Source: Acidobacteria bacterium Mor1
GTDB taxonomy: Bacteria; Acidobacteriota; Polarisedimenticolia; Polarisedimenticolales; Polarisedimenticolaceae
DNA: 64,000 nt
Direction of reading: 5' to 3'
Assembly: GCA_001664505.1 (NCBI GenBank)
Contig: CP011806.1
Location: forward strand, 448,609 to 512,608
The translations under genes and the position numbers were made by a program. Position 1 is the first letter of the stretch, and each line of letters opens with the position of its first letter. Below, one piece after another: positions 11,076-21,119 of the stretch. The notes under the pieces are model-generated. The model worked only from the letters and a program-made list of their open reading frames with translations, was not told where the DNA came from and made no database searches.

Positions 11076-12137
11076 CTAGCTCTCGGTCTCCGCGGTAACC
11101 CGCTGGATCTTGCCCCGGGCCTGCAACCAACCGTGGCCGTCGGGCTTCGGTGCCGGCCAGCGCGCGGCGGTGCGCACCACCGTTTCCGCCGCCTGCTGTA
11201 ACCGGCGGTTGAAGCCCGCATCCTCCTCGCCGGCCTGGATCAGGGCATCCCTGGCGCTGCGCGCCTTGGTGAGGTCGGCGCAGTAGAGGGTCATGTCGCA
11301 ACCGGCGGCGATCGCCGCGACCCCAGCCCGGCCGTCGACGTCCAGCGGGGCCACCGCACCCATCTCCATGTCGTCGCTCACGACCAGACCGCGGTAGGCC
11401 AGCTCTCGCCGCAGCAGTCCGTCGATGATCGGCGCCGAGAGGGTCGCGGGAAGCTCCGATCCCGGATCGAGTTCGGGGTAGCGCCCATGTCCGACCATCA
11501 CCATCGCGGCTTCGGGGCCGAGGCGGCGGAAGGGGAGTAGGTCCTCGTCGGCGATGCGGTCCGCGCTCCGGGTGCACACCGGAAGCTCCACGTGAGAGTC
11601 CACCGCGGTATCTCCGAGTCCCGGGAAGTGTTTGAGGCAGCCGGCGACGCCGGCACCCTGCAGTCCTTCGAGGAAGGCGCCGGCCAGCCGGGCGGTCTCC
11701 GCGGGATCGACTCCATAGGATCGATCGCCGATGCCGTTTTGCACCTCGGGTCCACAGAGGTCGACCACCGGGGCGAAGTCCACGTTGAATCCGAGACTGC
11801 GCAGTGCCTCGCCCATCGAGCGGCCCAGACCGAAGGCGGCGTCGGGACCGCTACGGGCGAGGGCGTCGGCGCTGGGGGTCTTGCCGAACAGCGGCTCGAG
11901 GCGGCTGACCCGGCCGCCCTCCTGATCGACGGCGATCAGGGTCGGCGCTTCGAGTAGGTCCTGGAGCTTCGCGATGAGGTCGGCGATCTGGTGCCCGGAC
12001 TCGAGGTTGCGGCGAAACAGGATCACGCCGCCGGGAGCGAGCTCCCGCAGCGCCTCGGCACTGTCCGCGTCCAGGGTCGGGCCGGGAATTCCCACCATCA
12101 GCACCCGCCCTGCGGCGGCCCGGAGAATTTTTTTCAC
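11076..12137 (-). CDS. nagZ: Beta-N-acetylhexosaminidase, GH3 family (NagZ-like)
   Basis: Removes N-acetylglucosamine from muropeptides during peptidoglycan recycling. It has 353 residues and the GH3 TIM barrel only, as in Gram-negative NagZ. IAVDQEGGRVSRL is at 68-80. The general acid loop KHFPGLGDTAVDSH (169-182) carries the conserved Asp-His pair. The nucleophile Asp is in VSDDMEMGA (D255). There is no signal peptide, so it is probably cytoplasmic. The start is GTG at 12135-12137, with a GAAAGGG Shine-Dalgarno 5 nt upstream. It is divergent from the M23 endopeptidase gene, another cell-wall enzyme. Confidence 0.92.
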   Translation of the reverse strand: MKKILRAAAGRVLMVGIPGPTLDADSAEALRELAPGGVILFRRNLESGHQIADLIAKLQDLLEAPTLIAVDQEGGRVSRLEPLFGKTPSADALARSGPDAAFGLGRSMGEALRSLGFNVDFAPVVDLCGPEVQNGIGDRSYGVDPAETARLAGAFLEGLQGAGVAGCLKHFPGLGDTAVDSHVELPVCTRSADRIADEDLLPFRRLGPEAAMVMVGHGRYPELDPGSELPATLSAPIIDGLLRRELAYRGLVVSDDMEMGAVAPLDVDGRAGVAAIAAGCDMTLYCADLTKARSARDALIQAGEEDAGFNRRLQQAAETVVRTAARWPAPKPDGHGWLQARGKIQRVTAETES

Positions 12138-12186
12138 GAATACCCTTTCGTCATCGCTGGAGCAACCGAATAGGCCTCTCGTGCGT

Positions 12187-12216
12187 AGTATCGGAGGGCC
12201 CGTACCCCGGTGACAA
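12187..12216 (-). promoter_or_regulatory. Putative promoter of nagZ
   Basis: On the minus strand TTGTCA (12211-12216) and GATACT (12187-12192) are separated by 18 nt. Both boxes are close to sigma-70 consensus. The predicted leader to the GTG is about 40 nt and includes a Shine-Dalgarno. Confidence 0.5.
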
Positions 12217-12252
12217 GGCCGGGGCCGCCGGAATGGGTGAATCGGGCCCGGC

Positions 12253-12282
12253 TTGACGGCGGGTGACGATACTGGCTAGAGT
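12253..12282 (+). promoter_or_regulatory. Putative promoter of the M23 endopeptidase gene
   Basis: TTGACG (12253-12258) and TAGAGT (12277-12282) are separated by 18 nt. Transcription from here would leave an unusually long leader of about 210 nt before the chosen ATG at 12500. Confidence 0.5.
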
Positions 12283-12499
12283 GCCGCCGGTTCGATGACG
12301 TTTTCGTGACCGCGGGCGGCCGACGCCCGGGAGGAAAACCGCGGTGCTGGCTCGTCTTCGCCGCCGAACTTATGTTCTAGTCCTGTCGCCCCCCGCTTTT
12401 CTCCGCAGATCGTCCGGCAACGTGCCCGGAAACGGGCGAGAGGAATCCGGAAAGCGGCCGACACGAAGTCGGAATCGGGGGACAGACGGAGCGCGATGG
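12283..12499 (+). other. Long leader upstream of M23 endopeptidase; function unknown
   Basis: About 217 nt between the predicted promoter and the start codon. The frame of the peptidase is open upstream from 12344, but that extension is Arg-rich and unlike an M23 N-terminus. The stretch contains short inverted repeats (for example CCCGGAAACGGGC near 12424, and GCCGACACGAAGTCGG near 12458). I see no known riboswitch signature. Confidence 0.3.
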
Positions 12500-13384
12500 A
12501 TGCCCGGTAAGTCTTACACGATCCTGGTTCTGCCCCATGCGCGGGCACGTTTCAAGAAGCTCCAGCTCTCGCGTAAGGCGGTCGTCGGCGCCTTCGCCGG
12601 CCTGGCGGTGCTCGCCGTTGCCGGCCTGACCCTGCCGCCGCTTCTGGTGAAGATGGCTTCGGACTCCCGGGAGATCGCGGAGCTCCAGCGTTCCAACCAG
12701 TCGTTGACCGCCGAGAAGCAGCGCTTCGAATCCTCCCTCGACGATCTGAACCAACGCCTCAGCGCCTTCGAGAACCAGGCGACCAAACTGGCCTCGGCCC
12801 TCGGCATCGAGGAATTGCCCTCGAGCCGCCCGGCTGCCGGTGGTGCCGCCGGTGCGCCGGTCGAGGTGCCCGACGCGGTGCCCTTCCGTGAAGAGTTCCG
12901 CGCCCTCAACTCCCGCGCCTCCTCCCTGGGTCTCTCCATGGAGCAGATCGACACGGCGTGGACCGAGCGCGAGAAGCTGCTGGCGGCGACTCCGAGCATC
13001 ATGCCGGTCCGGGGCTGGTTCTCTCACGGCTACGGCTGGCGCAAGGACCCCTTCACGGGCAAGCGCGCTTTCCACCGGGGCGTCGACATCGTGGCACCCC
13101 AGGGCACGCCGATCGCGGCCCCTGCCGACGGCGTGGTCAGCCGCGCCGGCCGTCTCGGGCCCTACGGCAAGTCGATCGACATCTCCCACGGCTACGGCTA
13201 CGTGACCCGCTACGCCCACCTCTCCGAGGTGCTGGTCAAGCCGGGGCAGAAGGTCTCCCGGGGCGACAAGATCGGTGCAGTCGGTTCGACCGGTCGCTCG
13301 ACCGGGCCGCACCTGCACTACGAGATGTTCCGGGACGGCCGCCGGGTCAACCCCTGGAAGTACCTCGGCGACAAGAGCTTCTGA
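12500..13384 (+). CDS. M23 family metallopeptidase (lysostaphin/LytM-type), membrane-anchored
   Basis: A zinc endopeptidase expected to cut peptidoglycan cross-links, or to activate amidases, outside the inner membrane. It has 294 residues from ATG 12500. One transmembrane segment is at about 26-50 and a coiled coil at about 54-100. An Ala/Gly/Pro linker leads to a C-terminal LytM domain from about residue 170. Metal ligands are in FHRGVDI (H192, D196) and the HLH of GPHLHYEM. All key residues are present, so it should be active. The initial MPGKSYTILVLPHARAR segment is typical of acidobacterial and deltaproteobacterial M23 proteins. The sigma-32-like gene follows after 44 nt. Confidence 0.92.
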   Translation: MPGKSYTILVLPHARARFKKLQLSRKAVVGAFAGLAVLAVAGLTLPPLLVKMASDSREIAELQRSNQSLTAEKQRFESSLDDLNQRLSAFENQATKLASALGIEELPSSRPAAGGAAGAPVEVPDAVPFREEFRALNSRASSLGLSMEQIDTAWTEREKLLAATPSIMPVRGWFSHGYGWRKDPFTGKRAFHRGVDIVAPQGTPIAAPADGVVSRAGRLGPYGKSIDISHGYGYVTRYAHLSEVLVKPGQKVSRGDKIGAVGSTGRSTGPHLHYEMFRDGRRVNPWKYLGDKSF

Positions 13385-13416
13385 TCGAGCCCCCCTCCGG
13401 CGCCGCGGCGCTCTGC

Positions 13417-13422
13417 TAAATT
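13417..13422 (+). promoter_or_regulatory. Possible -10 box directly before the sigma-32-like gene
   Basis: TAAATT lies 6 nt before the ATG at 13429. No -35 box or Shine-Dalgarno is visible in the GC-rich 44-nt gap. A transcript from here would be leaderless. Confidence 0.3.
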
Positions 13423-13428
13423 GTCGGT

Positions 13429-14409
13429 ATGGCCGAAGAGCCGACCGAGCCGACACCCATCGACCCCGAGGTCCTGACCGACCCCCTCGGCGACTCAGGC
13501 GACGACGACGATTCCACCGCCGAGTCCACGGCGTTGGCCCCCACCAGCACCGCTCTCGCACCGACCGATCCGTTCCAGCGCTACATGGCCGAGGCGCGGC
13601 GCTATCCGCCGCTGACCCGCGAGGAGGAGCAGGAGCTGGCCCGCCGTTACCGGGAGACCGGGGACCGGGAAGCGCTGTTCCGGCTGGTCACGTCCAACCT
13701 GATGCTGGTGGTCCGGGTCGCCTTCTCCTTCCGCCGGGCGGCGCGCAACGTGCTGGACCTGATCCAGGAGGGGAATCTGGGCCTCCTGGCGGCCATCGAC
13801 CGTTTCGACCCCGACGTGGGGGTGCGGCTTCCGACCTACGCGGCGTACTGGGTTCGGGCCTACATGGTCAAGTTCCTGCTGGATAACGTCCGGCTGGTCC
13901 GGGTCGGCACCACCAACGCCCGCCGCAAGCTGCTGCGCAACCTGCGCAAGGAAAAGCAGCGCCTCGAGGAGCAGGGCTACGACGTCGGCCCCAAACTGCT
14001 GGCCGAGCATTTCGGCGTGTCCGAGCAGGACGTGGTCGACGTTCAGGCCGCCCTGGACTCCCGGGATGTGCACCTGGACGCACCGGTCGACGAGGAAGGC
14101 CGCTCACGGGCCGAGGTGCTGCCCGCCGCCGACGAGAACATCGAGGACTCGGTGGCTCGCCGCGAGCTTCAGGAGCGGGTCGAGGGGATCCTGGCGGAGT
14201 TTCGCGAGGGGCTCAACGAGCGGGAGCTGGTGATTCTAGACGAGCGCCTGCTGGCCGAAGACCCCAAGACCCTCCAGGTTCTGGGCGACCGTTTCGGAAC
14301 GACACGGGAGGCGGTACGCCAGGCTGAGAATCGTCTCAAGAAGAGACTCACCGAGTTCGTCAAGGAACGGCTCCCGGACATGGGAGACATCAAGATCGGC
14401 TCTTCCTGA
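13429..14409 (+). CDS. RNA polymerase sigma factor, sigma-32 / RpoH-like
   Basis: A 326-residue sigma-70 family protein without region 1.1. An acidic, Ala/Thr-rich N-terminus (1-45) is followed by region 1.2 (DPFQRYMAEARRYPPLTREEE). Region 2 has the core-binding DLIQEGNLGLLAAIDRFDP and the -10 recognition TYAAYWVRAYM. Region 3 follows, and region 4 has the helix-turn-helix TLQVLGDRFGTTREAVRQ. The pattern matches the RpoH group, which reads heat-shock promoters, but a related alternative sigma is possible. ATG at 13429 is preceded by TAAATT and no Shine-Dalgarno. Confidence 0.88.
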   Translation: MAEEPTEPTPIDPEVLTDPLGDSGDDDDSTAESTALAPTSTALAPTDPFQRYMAEARRYPPLTREEEQELARRYRETGDREALFRLVTSNLMLVVRVAFSFRRAARNVLDLIQEGNLGLLAAIDRFDPDVGVRLPTYAAYWVRAYMVKFLLDNVRLVRVGTTNARRKLLRNLRKEKQRLEEQGYDVGPKLLAEHFGVSEQDVVDVQAALDSRDVHLDAPVDEEGRSRAEVLPAADENIEDSVARRELQERVEGILAEFREGLNERELVILDERLLAEDPKTLQVLGDRFGTTREAVRQAENRLKKRLTEFVKERLPDMGDIKIGSS

Positions 14410-14441
14410 GCAAAAAAAGTGACTTTCCCGGCACGTTTCGG

Positions 14442-14515
14442 TCTCTGGACCTTGTCTGGCTCACCTCTTGCAAATAGTGTAAGTGCTTCGACAGGGGAGC
14501 CTTTTGGACCAGAGG
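14442..14515 (+). other. Self-complementary intergenic segment, possible structured RNA
   Basis: The gap after the sigma factor gene contains nested inverted repeats. CTCTGG (14443-14448) pairs with CCAGAG (14509-14514). Inside it either CCTTGTC (14450-14456) pairs with GACAGGG (14490-14496) or GGCTC (14458-14462) pairs with GAGCC (14497-14501). A weak promoter-like pair, TTGTCT (14452) and TAGTGT (14475), overlaps it. This 346-nt gap holds otherwise only the small ORF at 14556 and the next operon's promoter. Confidence 0.3.
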
Positions 14516-14555
14516 ATGCCGAGCGGGTCACGAAGACTGCGCTCGAGAGGGCTAA

Positions 14556-14666
14556 ATGCAGTTCATGCTTGTAGTTGCGGCGGTTGTGTTGAGTCTGGCA
14601 ACGGCTCTGGCGACCGCGTCTATCCTGCTAAACCTCCTGTTCCGCTTGATGTCGAAGCTGCGATGA
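14556..14666 (+). CDS. Small hydrophobic membrane protein (36 aa), hypothetical
   Basis: A 36-codon ORF whose predicted product is a single hydrophobic helix (about residues 3-28, Val/Ala/Leu-rich) ending in a basic RLMSKLR tail. This is the topology of a small inner-membrane protein. An AGAGGG Shine-Dalgarno-like sequence lies 5 nt before ATG. The stop overlaps the promoter of the downstream two-component operon. It could be a chance ORF, but size, composition and ribosome site together make it plausible. No homologue is recognised. Confidence 0.42.
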   Translation: MQFMLVVAAVVLSLATALATASILLNLLFRLMSKLR

Positions 14667-14675
14667 CCGTGTAAT
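14646..14675 (+). promoter_or_regulatory. Putative promoter of the two-component operon
   Basis: TTGATG (14646-14651) and TGTAAT (14670-14675) are 18 nt apart. GTAA-TAT-TTAC (14671-14681) forms a small inverted repeat over the -10 and the likely start site and could be an operator. The leader then contains an AAGGCC / GGCCTT hairpin (14708-14737). Confidence 0.5.
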
Positions 14676-14756
14676 ATTTACGCGGACTGGACAGAAAGAC
14701 ACACCGGAAGGCCACGCCGCCCCGGTCCTCCGGCCTTTGGAAAAGCAGGGTGACCC

Positions 14757-16156
<1,400 letters not shown>

Positions 16157-16160
<4 letters not shown>

Positions 16161-18046
16161 GAGCTTCGCTACCAGTACGCATCTTCATCGTCCATCTCGT
16201 CTTCTCCGTGCTGGTCGCGAGCATCGCGGTCTGGCTCATCTCCGACGCCTTCGATCGATACGAGGCGGAGTGGGAACGGAGCGTCGAGACCCGGCCGACC
16301 GAAGATCTGTTCTCGCCGATGGCCAACGAGATCGCTCGTTCGATTCTCGTGCTGAAGGAGGGGGCGTCCGCCCCTGAGGTCATCGAGCGGGACCAGCGGG
16401 TGATCAGTCAGGCGCTGCGCCGCATGGTGCAGGGGCTCGACGGTATCGAGTCGCTGGTCGTGCTGGATAACGACCGGGTCGTTCGCTACTCCAACGATCC
16501 GCTGATCATCGGGCAGGGTTTCACCGACGAGGAGGCGGTCTCCCGCATCGCGTCCAACGAGGTCGTGCGCTACGAGCGCACCCTTCAGGGCCGGGAGATC
16601 ACCGAGCTGATCGCCCCGGTGTTCGACGGCACCACCGCCGACGGAGCAGCGGCGCGCCGCCGTCTCGGCACCTGGATCGTTCGTTTCACCGGCGACCCGG
16701 AACTCATGGGCCGGGTCCCCGAGGTCAACCCTCCCACCGTGGAGAAGCGGCGCTTCGTCGTTCCGCTGATCGGCTTCCTGGCGGCGCTGGCGCTCAGTTC
16801 GGTGCTGATCACCGCGTTCAGCAGCCTGCCGGTGTACCGGCTGGAACGAGCCCTGGTCGAGTTCCGCGAGCGGGACTACAAGGGGGAGCTGACCGCTGAC
16901 GACCGCCCCCTCGAGGGGCACTTCGCCGGTGCGTTCCAGGCGATCAAGGAGATGGGCGGACGGCTGGCCGCGCTGGACGACCGGGAGAAGGAACGGGAGG
17001 CCCTGCTGGCGACCCTCTCCCAGTCCCTCGAAGAGGGGATGATCGCCCTCGATCCCCAGGGGCAAGTGGTCTCCTGGAACCAGGCGGCGCTGCGCATCGT
17101 GTTGCGCCAGGCCGACGGTGACGACACCCCCGACCTGATCGCCCAGGTACTGCGGGACAACCCGCGGCTGACCGAATCCGCCAGCGACGATGTGTTCAAC
17201 GCCCGCCGGGAACTGGAGATCCTGCGGCCGGACGGAACGCGGGTTCCCGTGGTGCTGAGCATCGTGCCCTTCGAGTCCCGTCCGGGGCAGATGGGCACCC
17301 TGCTGATGATCCGGGACATGCTGGCCCTGCACAAGGTCGAGGCGCACCTGCTGGAGGCCGGCCGGTTCGCCGTGCTGGCCCATCTGGCCGCGGGGCTGGC
17401 TCACGAGATTCGCAACCCGCTCCACGCCATCGGGCTCAACGCCGGGGTCGTCGAGCAGTACGTGCTGCAGCTCGATGATTCACGGCAGCAGCACGCCATG
17501 AACGAATCGTTGAACTCGATCAAGGATGAGACCCGCCGTTTGACCGACCTGCTGAACAACTACCTGGGCCTGTTCCGGCCCGAGCAGGACACCGGTCCGG
17601 TAGACGTCCGTGATCTCTGCGAGCGGGTCCAGCGGTTGCTCTACTACCCGGCCTCGCAGTCCAGCGTGCGGATCGAGCTGCGCGGCGACGAGAATCTGCC
17701 GCCGGTGGAAGGCTTCTCGGCGCGGCTGCAGCAGGCGATCCTCAACCTGGTGATGAACTCGATCCAGGCGATGCCCGACGGCGGCACGGTGGTGCTGCGC
17801 ACCGGCTTCGACGAGGGGTTCGTGCAGATCACCGTCGAGGACAGCGGCCCCGGCGTGAGTGACGAGGTCCAGCAGGACCTGTTCAACATGCGGGTCACGA
17901 CGAAGCCGGGCGGCGCGGGGCTGGGACTGCCCCTGGTCCGCTTGATCGCCGAGGCCCACGGTGGCCAGGTGGTCTACCAGAACGGCGACTCCGGCGGGGC
18001 TGCCTTCGTGCTGCGTCTGCCGACGAGGGCCGGCGCCGCGGCCTGA
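16157..18046 (+). CDS. Sensor histidine kinase, membrane-bound with PAS domain
   Basis: 629 residues from GTG 16157-16159, overlapping the regulator stop (GTGA). Transmembrane helix 1 is at about 7-27, followed by an extracytoplasmic sensor of about 165 residues and transmembrane helix 2 at about 195-217. Then come a HAMP-like linker, a PAS domain from about 292, HisKA with the phospho-accepting H in AHEIRNPLHAIG (near residue 416), and an HATPase with N box NLVMNSIQAM and G boxes EDSGPGV and GGAGLGLPLV. It is the partner of the preceding NtrC-type regulator. The ligand is unknown. It converges with the next gene with a 3-nt gap. Confidence 0.94.
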
Positions 18047-18049
18047 TCC

Positions 18050-19765
18050 CTACTGCATCCGTTCCAGGGTCCAGGGAACGTCGATCGCTTCCCGCGCCAG
18101 GTTGTGGGCATCGAAGTGGTCCTTCATGGTGAGCACCTTTCGATACTGGGCGACCGCTTCCTCACGTTTGCCCTGGATGTCCGCAAGCCGGCCCAGGTCG
18201 AACACGGCGAACACCGGGAAGTGGGATTCCTGGGGGTCGAGCCCTTGTTCGAGTAGCTGGGTCAGGATGCGCTCGGAGAGGGCGAACTCCCGCAGCCGGG
18301 TGTTGGCCGACGCCAGATTGAACAGCGCCTGGGGGTCTCCCGGCTTGGCCTCGAGAGCGTCGCGCATGGCCTGGGCGATCCCGGCGTAGTCCGAGATGAG
18401 ATGAGCCTCGCTGGCGCGTTTCATCGCCGCCATGTAATCCACCTCGCCCTGGCGGCCGCCGGCGAACTTCCGGGCGAAGCGGGTGAGTTCGCCGTCGAGG
18501 TCCGCCGCGGGCACCCCTGCGGCACGAGCGATGTCGGCGGCGGTCAACGGTCCCGGCCGATAGATCGCCTTCAGGCCGTCGATGCCCTTGCGCTCGAGCA
18601 TCCAGCGGACCAGAAGCGCGGCGGTGCCGAACCCGGCCTGAGGTTGAATCCGGCGGAAGATCTCCTCGTCGAGGAGCTGGTCGACCTTCGGTAGCTCACC
18701 GGCATCGAGAAGCGTCCCGACCAGCAGGTCCAGTTCCATGCCGGCGAAGCGTCCCTGGTGATGCACGGCGAATCCCTCGTAGACCGCCGAGGACGCGCTC
18801 TCACCCAGGGTGCCCTGGGTCAGCAGGTGGATCTCTTCCCGGAACGAGCGGGCGGCGGCGTACTCATCGACGACGAACAGTTCACCGGTGCGGGGATAGG
18901 AGTGGGCGCGGTCGGTCACGCCGGTCAGGCGCAGCTTCTCGTCGACGTCCTTGTAGACGTGCAGCCGGAAGCGGTAGCCCTCGGCGGACATGCCCAGTTG
19001 CTTGGCGGCGTCGAGGACGGCGGCGTCTCGCTGGGCCAGGATCTGCTTGGCCCGCTCGGGAGTCATGCCTTCCCCCGGGTAGGTCATGGTGTAGTGCTTG
19101 CCGCGCAGGGTGCGCCGGGCGTCGCGGTAGACCTTGAGGTCGGAGGTGTGATCCTTCTCGGCGGTCTCGTCACGCTGGGGCGGCCAGGTCGGCTGGCGGG
19201 CGAACATCCCTTGACGCACCGCCAGATAGCGGTCGAGAACGACCCAGTCGGAACCGCGGATCGGCATGGTCATGAAACGATCGATCGGCGGATCGATGCG
19301 CGACCAGAAAAACAGCACCCGTTCCGGATGGTAGGGGGAGTTGTGGCTCAGCAGCAGGTCGAGCTGCTGGCCGGTGTGGGTCTGCCCGAGGAACTGGAGC
19401 GCGCGTCCGTCCCACTTGAACGGCGCCGGCACCTTCTCGTTGAACACCCGGTTGTTCCAGCCGAGGACCAGCATGTGCCTGGCCCGGTGCGCCGGGGTGA
19501 CGGCATCGTCGGCGACCACCTCGACCTCGATGTTCCGGGACTCGGCCAGGAACGCGGCCCTGCGCTCGGCGGACCAGCGGTTGAGGGCGGCGTTCTGCCC
19601 GGGGCCGGCGGGGTAGACCACCACCAGCCGGTCGATGTGCAGCAGGCGGGCGGCTCCGAGATCGGCGACCCCCATCTGGGCGGACGCCGGCAGGGCCAGA
19701 GCGGCGAGGCAGAGCAGGCCCAGCAGGCCGCGGGACGCCTGGCGCAGCAGGGTTTTTCGACTCAC
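18050..19765 (-). CDS. Exported gluzincin-like protein with degenerate HExxH and C-terminal TPR
   Basis: 571 residues with a signal peptide (1-29, ending in ASA-Q). The middle region resembles peptidase-MA type zincins. At the expected HExxH the sequence is REEIH (309-313), with the first His replaced by Arg, while the downstream third-ligand region VYEGFAVHHQG (E330) is kept. It may therefore be a non-catalytic peptidase homologue. Residues 450-560 contain TPR-like helices (DYAGIAQAMRDALEAKPGD and following). The start is GTG at 19763-19765 with GGAG 6 nt upstream. It is divergent from the phosphoesterase operon. Confidence 0.72.
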   Translation of the reverse strand: MSRKTLLRQASRGLLGLLCLAALALPASAQMGVADLGAARLLHIDRLVVVYPAGPGQNAALNRWSAERRAAFLAESRNIEVEVVADDAVTPAHRARHMLVLGWNNRVFNEKVPAPFKWDGRALQFLGQTHTGQQLDLLLSHNSPYHPERVLFFWSRIDPPIDRFMTMPIRGSDWVVLDRYLAVRQGMFARQPTWPPQRDETAEKDHTSDLKVYRDARRTLRGKHYTMTYPGEGMTPERAKQILAQRDAAVLDAAKQLGMSAEGYRFRLHVYKDVDEKLRLTGVTDRAHSYPRTGELFVVDEYAAARSFREEIHLLTQGTLGESASSAVYEGFAVHHQGRFAGMELDLLVGTLLDAGELPKVDQLLDEEIFRRIQPQAGFGTAALLVRWMLERKGIDGLKAIYRPGPLTAADIARAAGVPAADLDGELTRFARKFAGGRQGEVDYMAAMKRASEAHLISDYAGIAQAMRDALEAKPGDPQALFNLASANTRLREFALSERILTQLLEQGLDPQESHFPVFAVFDLGRLADIQGKREEAVAQYRKVLTMKDHFDAHNLAREAIDVPWTLERMQ

Positions 19766-19840
19766 GTCAGACTCCAGATGGTGCTGTGCAGACTCAGAAT
19801 GTTACGGGGGGATCGGGGCGCTGTCGAGGCGCCCGTCCAG

Positions 19841-19846
19841 TACAAT
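19841..19846 (+). promoter_or_regulatory. Possible -10 box for a leaderless phosphoesterase transcript
   Basis: TACAAT lies 8 nt before the ATG at 19855, with no Shine-Dalgarno between them and no clear -35. It has the same geometry as other starts in the window. Confidence 0.4.
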
Positions 19847-19854
19847 CGTGGGTC

Positions 19855-20553
19855 ATGGAACGACTTTTTGCCCTGGCGGACCTGCACCTCTCGACCTCCG
19901 GTGACAAGCCGATGCACATCTTCGGCGAGCACTGGCGGGACCATGCCGACCGGATGGCGGCGGCCTGGGACGAACGGGTGGGGGATGAGGACGTGGTGCT
20001 GTTGCCCGGAGATCTCTCCTGGGCCCGCAAGCTCGACGAGGCCCGGGGGGACCTGGATTGGATCGGAGCCCGCCCCGGCCGCAAGCTGCTGCTCAAGGGA
20101 AACCACGACACCTGGTGGTCCAGCGTCAACAAGGTCCGGGCGGCCCTGCCCGAAGGCTGCGACGCGCTGCAGAACAACGCCTTCGAACTCGAGAGATTCG
20201 TCGTCGTCGGAGCGCGGGGCTGGACCGCGCCCGAGGATCCGATCGCAACCGAAGACGACGGCAAGCTGCACATGCGGGAACTGGAGCGCCTGCGGCTTTC
20301 GATCCTCGATGCCGACCGCCGCTTCGGCCGCGACAAACCCCGGGTGGCCATGCTGCACTTTCCGCCGTGGCTTCTGGACCAGGCTCCGACCCGGGTGATC
20401 GGTCTGCTGCAGAACGGGGGCGTGAGCCTCTGCGTCTACGGTCACCTGCACGGCGACGATCATCGCCACGCCGTCACCGGCGTGCGTGACGGGATCGACT
20501 TCCGGTTGGTCGCCGCCGACGCGGTCGACTTCGCGCCGGTGGAGTTGCCTTGA
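19855..20553 (+). CDS. Metallophosphoesterase, calcineurin-like
   Basis: 232 residues with the dinuclear metal motifs in order: ADLHLS (DxH) at 8-13, LPGDLSW (GDxx) near 49, LKGNHDTWW (GNHD) near 79-87, a later His in LHFPPW and the final GHLHGD. This is a complete active-site set for a cytoplasmic phosphoesterase. The closest pattern I know is the uncharacterised YkuE/MPP group. The substrate is not deducible. The ATG at 19855 was chosen because upstream in-frame sequence contains the TACAAT promoter box. It is coupled to the next gene by overlapping TTGA. Confidence 0.9.
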   Translation: MERLFALADLHLSTSGDKPMHIFGEHWRDHADRMAAAWDERVGDEDVVLLPGDLSWARKLDEARGDLDWIGARPGRKLLLKGNHDTWWSSVNKVRAALPEGCDALQNNAFELERFVVVGARGWTAPEDPIATEDDGKLHMRELERLRLSILDADRRFGRDKPRVAMLHFPPWLLDQAPTRVIGLLQNGGVSLCVYGHLHGDDHRHAVTGVRDGIDFRLVAADAVDFAPVELP

Positions 20554-21119
20554 CGCCGACGGTCTATCGCTGCTCGGCGGCAGCCCGCTGGCTGCCCCGG
20601 GTGCTGGCGGGATCGCTGCTGGCCTGCGCGGTCGCCATCGGACGCACCCTGGACCCGGCGCGGCAGGTCCCGATTTCCGGCGGCGTCGGTCTGCTGGTTG
20701 CGGTGGCCGGCGCCTTCCTCGCTCTTCAGATCGTCCGCGGTGGCTCCGAGGTACGGGCGGTGATCTCGCTCCACGATCTGGGGGTCGAGTTCGCGGCGGG
20801 GAAACACAAGCTGACCCTGCCCTGGAGTTCGATCCGTTCGCTGGATTTCGTGCCTCCGTTCCTTTCGCTGAGGCGCTGGCTGCCCGCCGGGCGCCTGATC
20901 GACGACGAATCCCGACCGTGGCGCCTCCCGGCGCTGTTGGATGACGGAGACCGGCTGATCGAGGACCTCCTCGAGCGAGCCGACCGCAGTGACCTGCGTT
21001 CCTGGTCCGAGGCACGGGGAGTCGGACGCAAGATGGGGCGCGCCGTGCCCTACCTCGTGGCGGGCTACGGCATGGCCGGCTTGCTGCTGCTGTTGACTGT
21101 GATCTGGGTGTTGCGATGA
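20550..21119 (+). CDS. Hypothetical membrane protein, PH-like
   Basis: 189 residues from a TTG start at 20550-20552 that overlaps the phosphoesterase stop. Two hydrophobic segments near the N-terminus (about 15-31 and 42-60) and one at the C-terminus (about 168-188) flank a soluble beta-rich middle. A pattern like ISLHDLGVEFAAGKHKLTLPW followed by IRSLDF is reminiscent of bacterial PH domains. It has no catalytic motif. It sits between a phosphoesterase and an exported retropepsin-like protein and is coupled to both by 4-nt overlaps. Confidence 0.7.
   Translation: MTPTVYRCSAAARWLPRVLAGSLLACAVAIGRTLDPARQVPISGGVGLLVAVAGAFLALQIVRGGSEVRAVISLHDLGVEFAAGKHKLTLPWSSIRSLDFVPPFLSLRRWLPAGRLIDDESRPWRLPALLDDGDRLIEDLLERADRSDLRSWSEARGVGRKMGRAVPYLVAGYGMAGLLLLLTVIWVLR

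Noticed and set aside
12225-12499. Fragments resembling c-di-AMP (ydaO) riboswitch motifs near the M23 gene (GGGTGAATC near 12235, GGAGGAAAACC near 12331, GGGGACAGACGGAG near 12478).
   Set aside because: The pieces are in the wrong order, the first lies upstream of the predicted promoter, and the conserved GACAGCUAACCUC core is absent.
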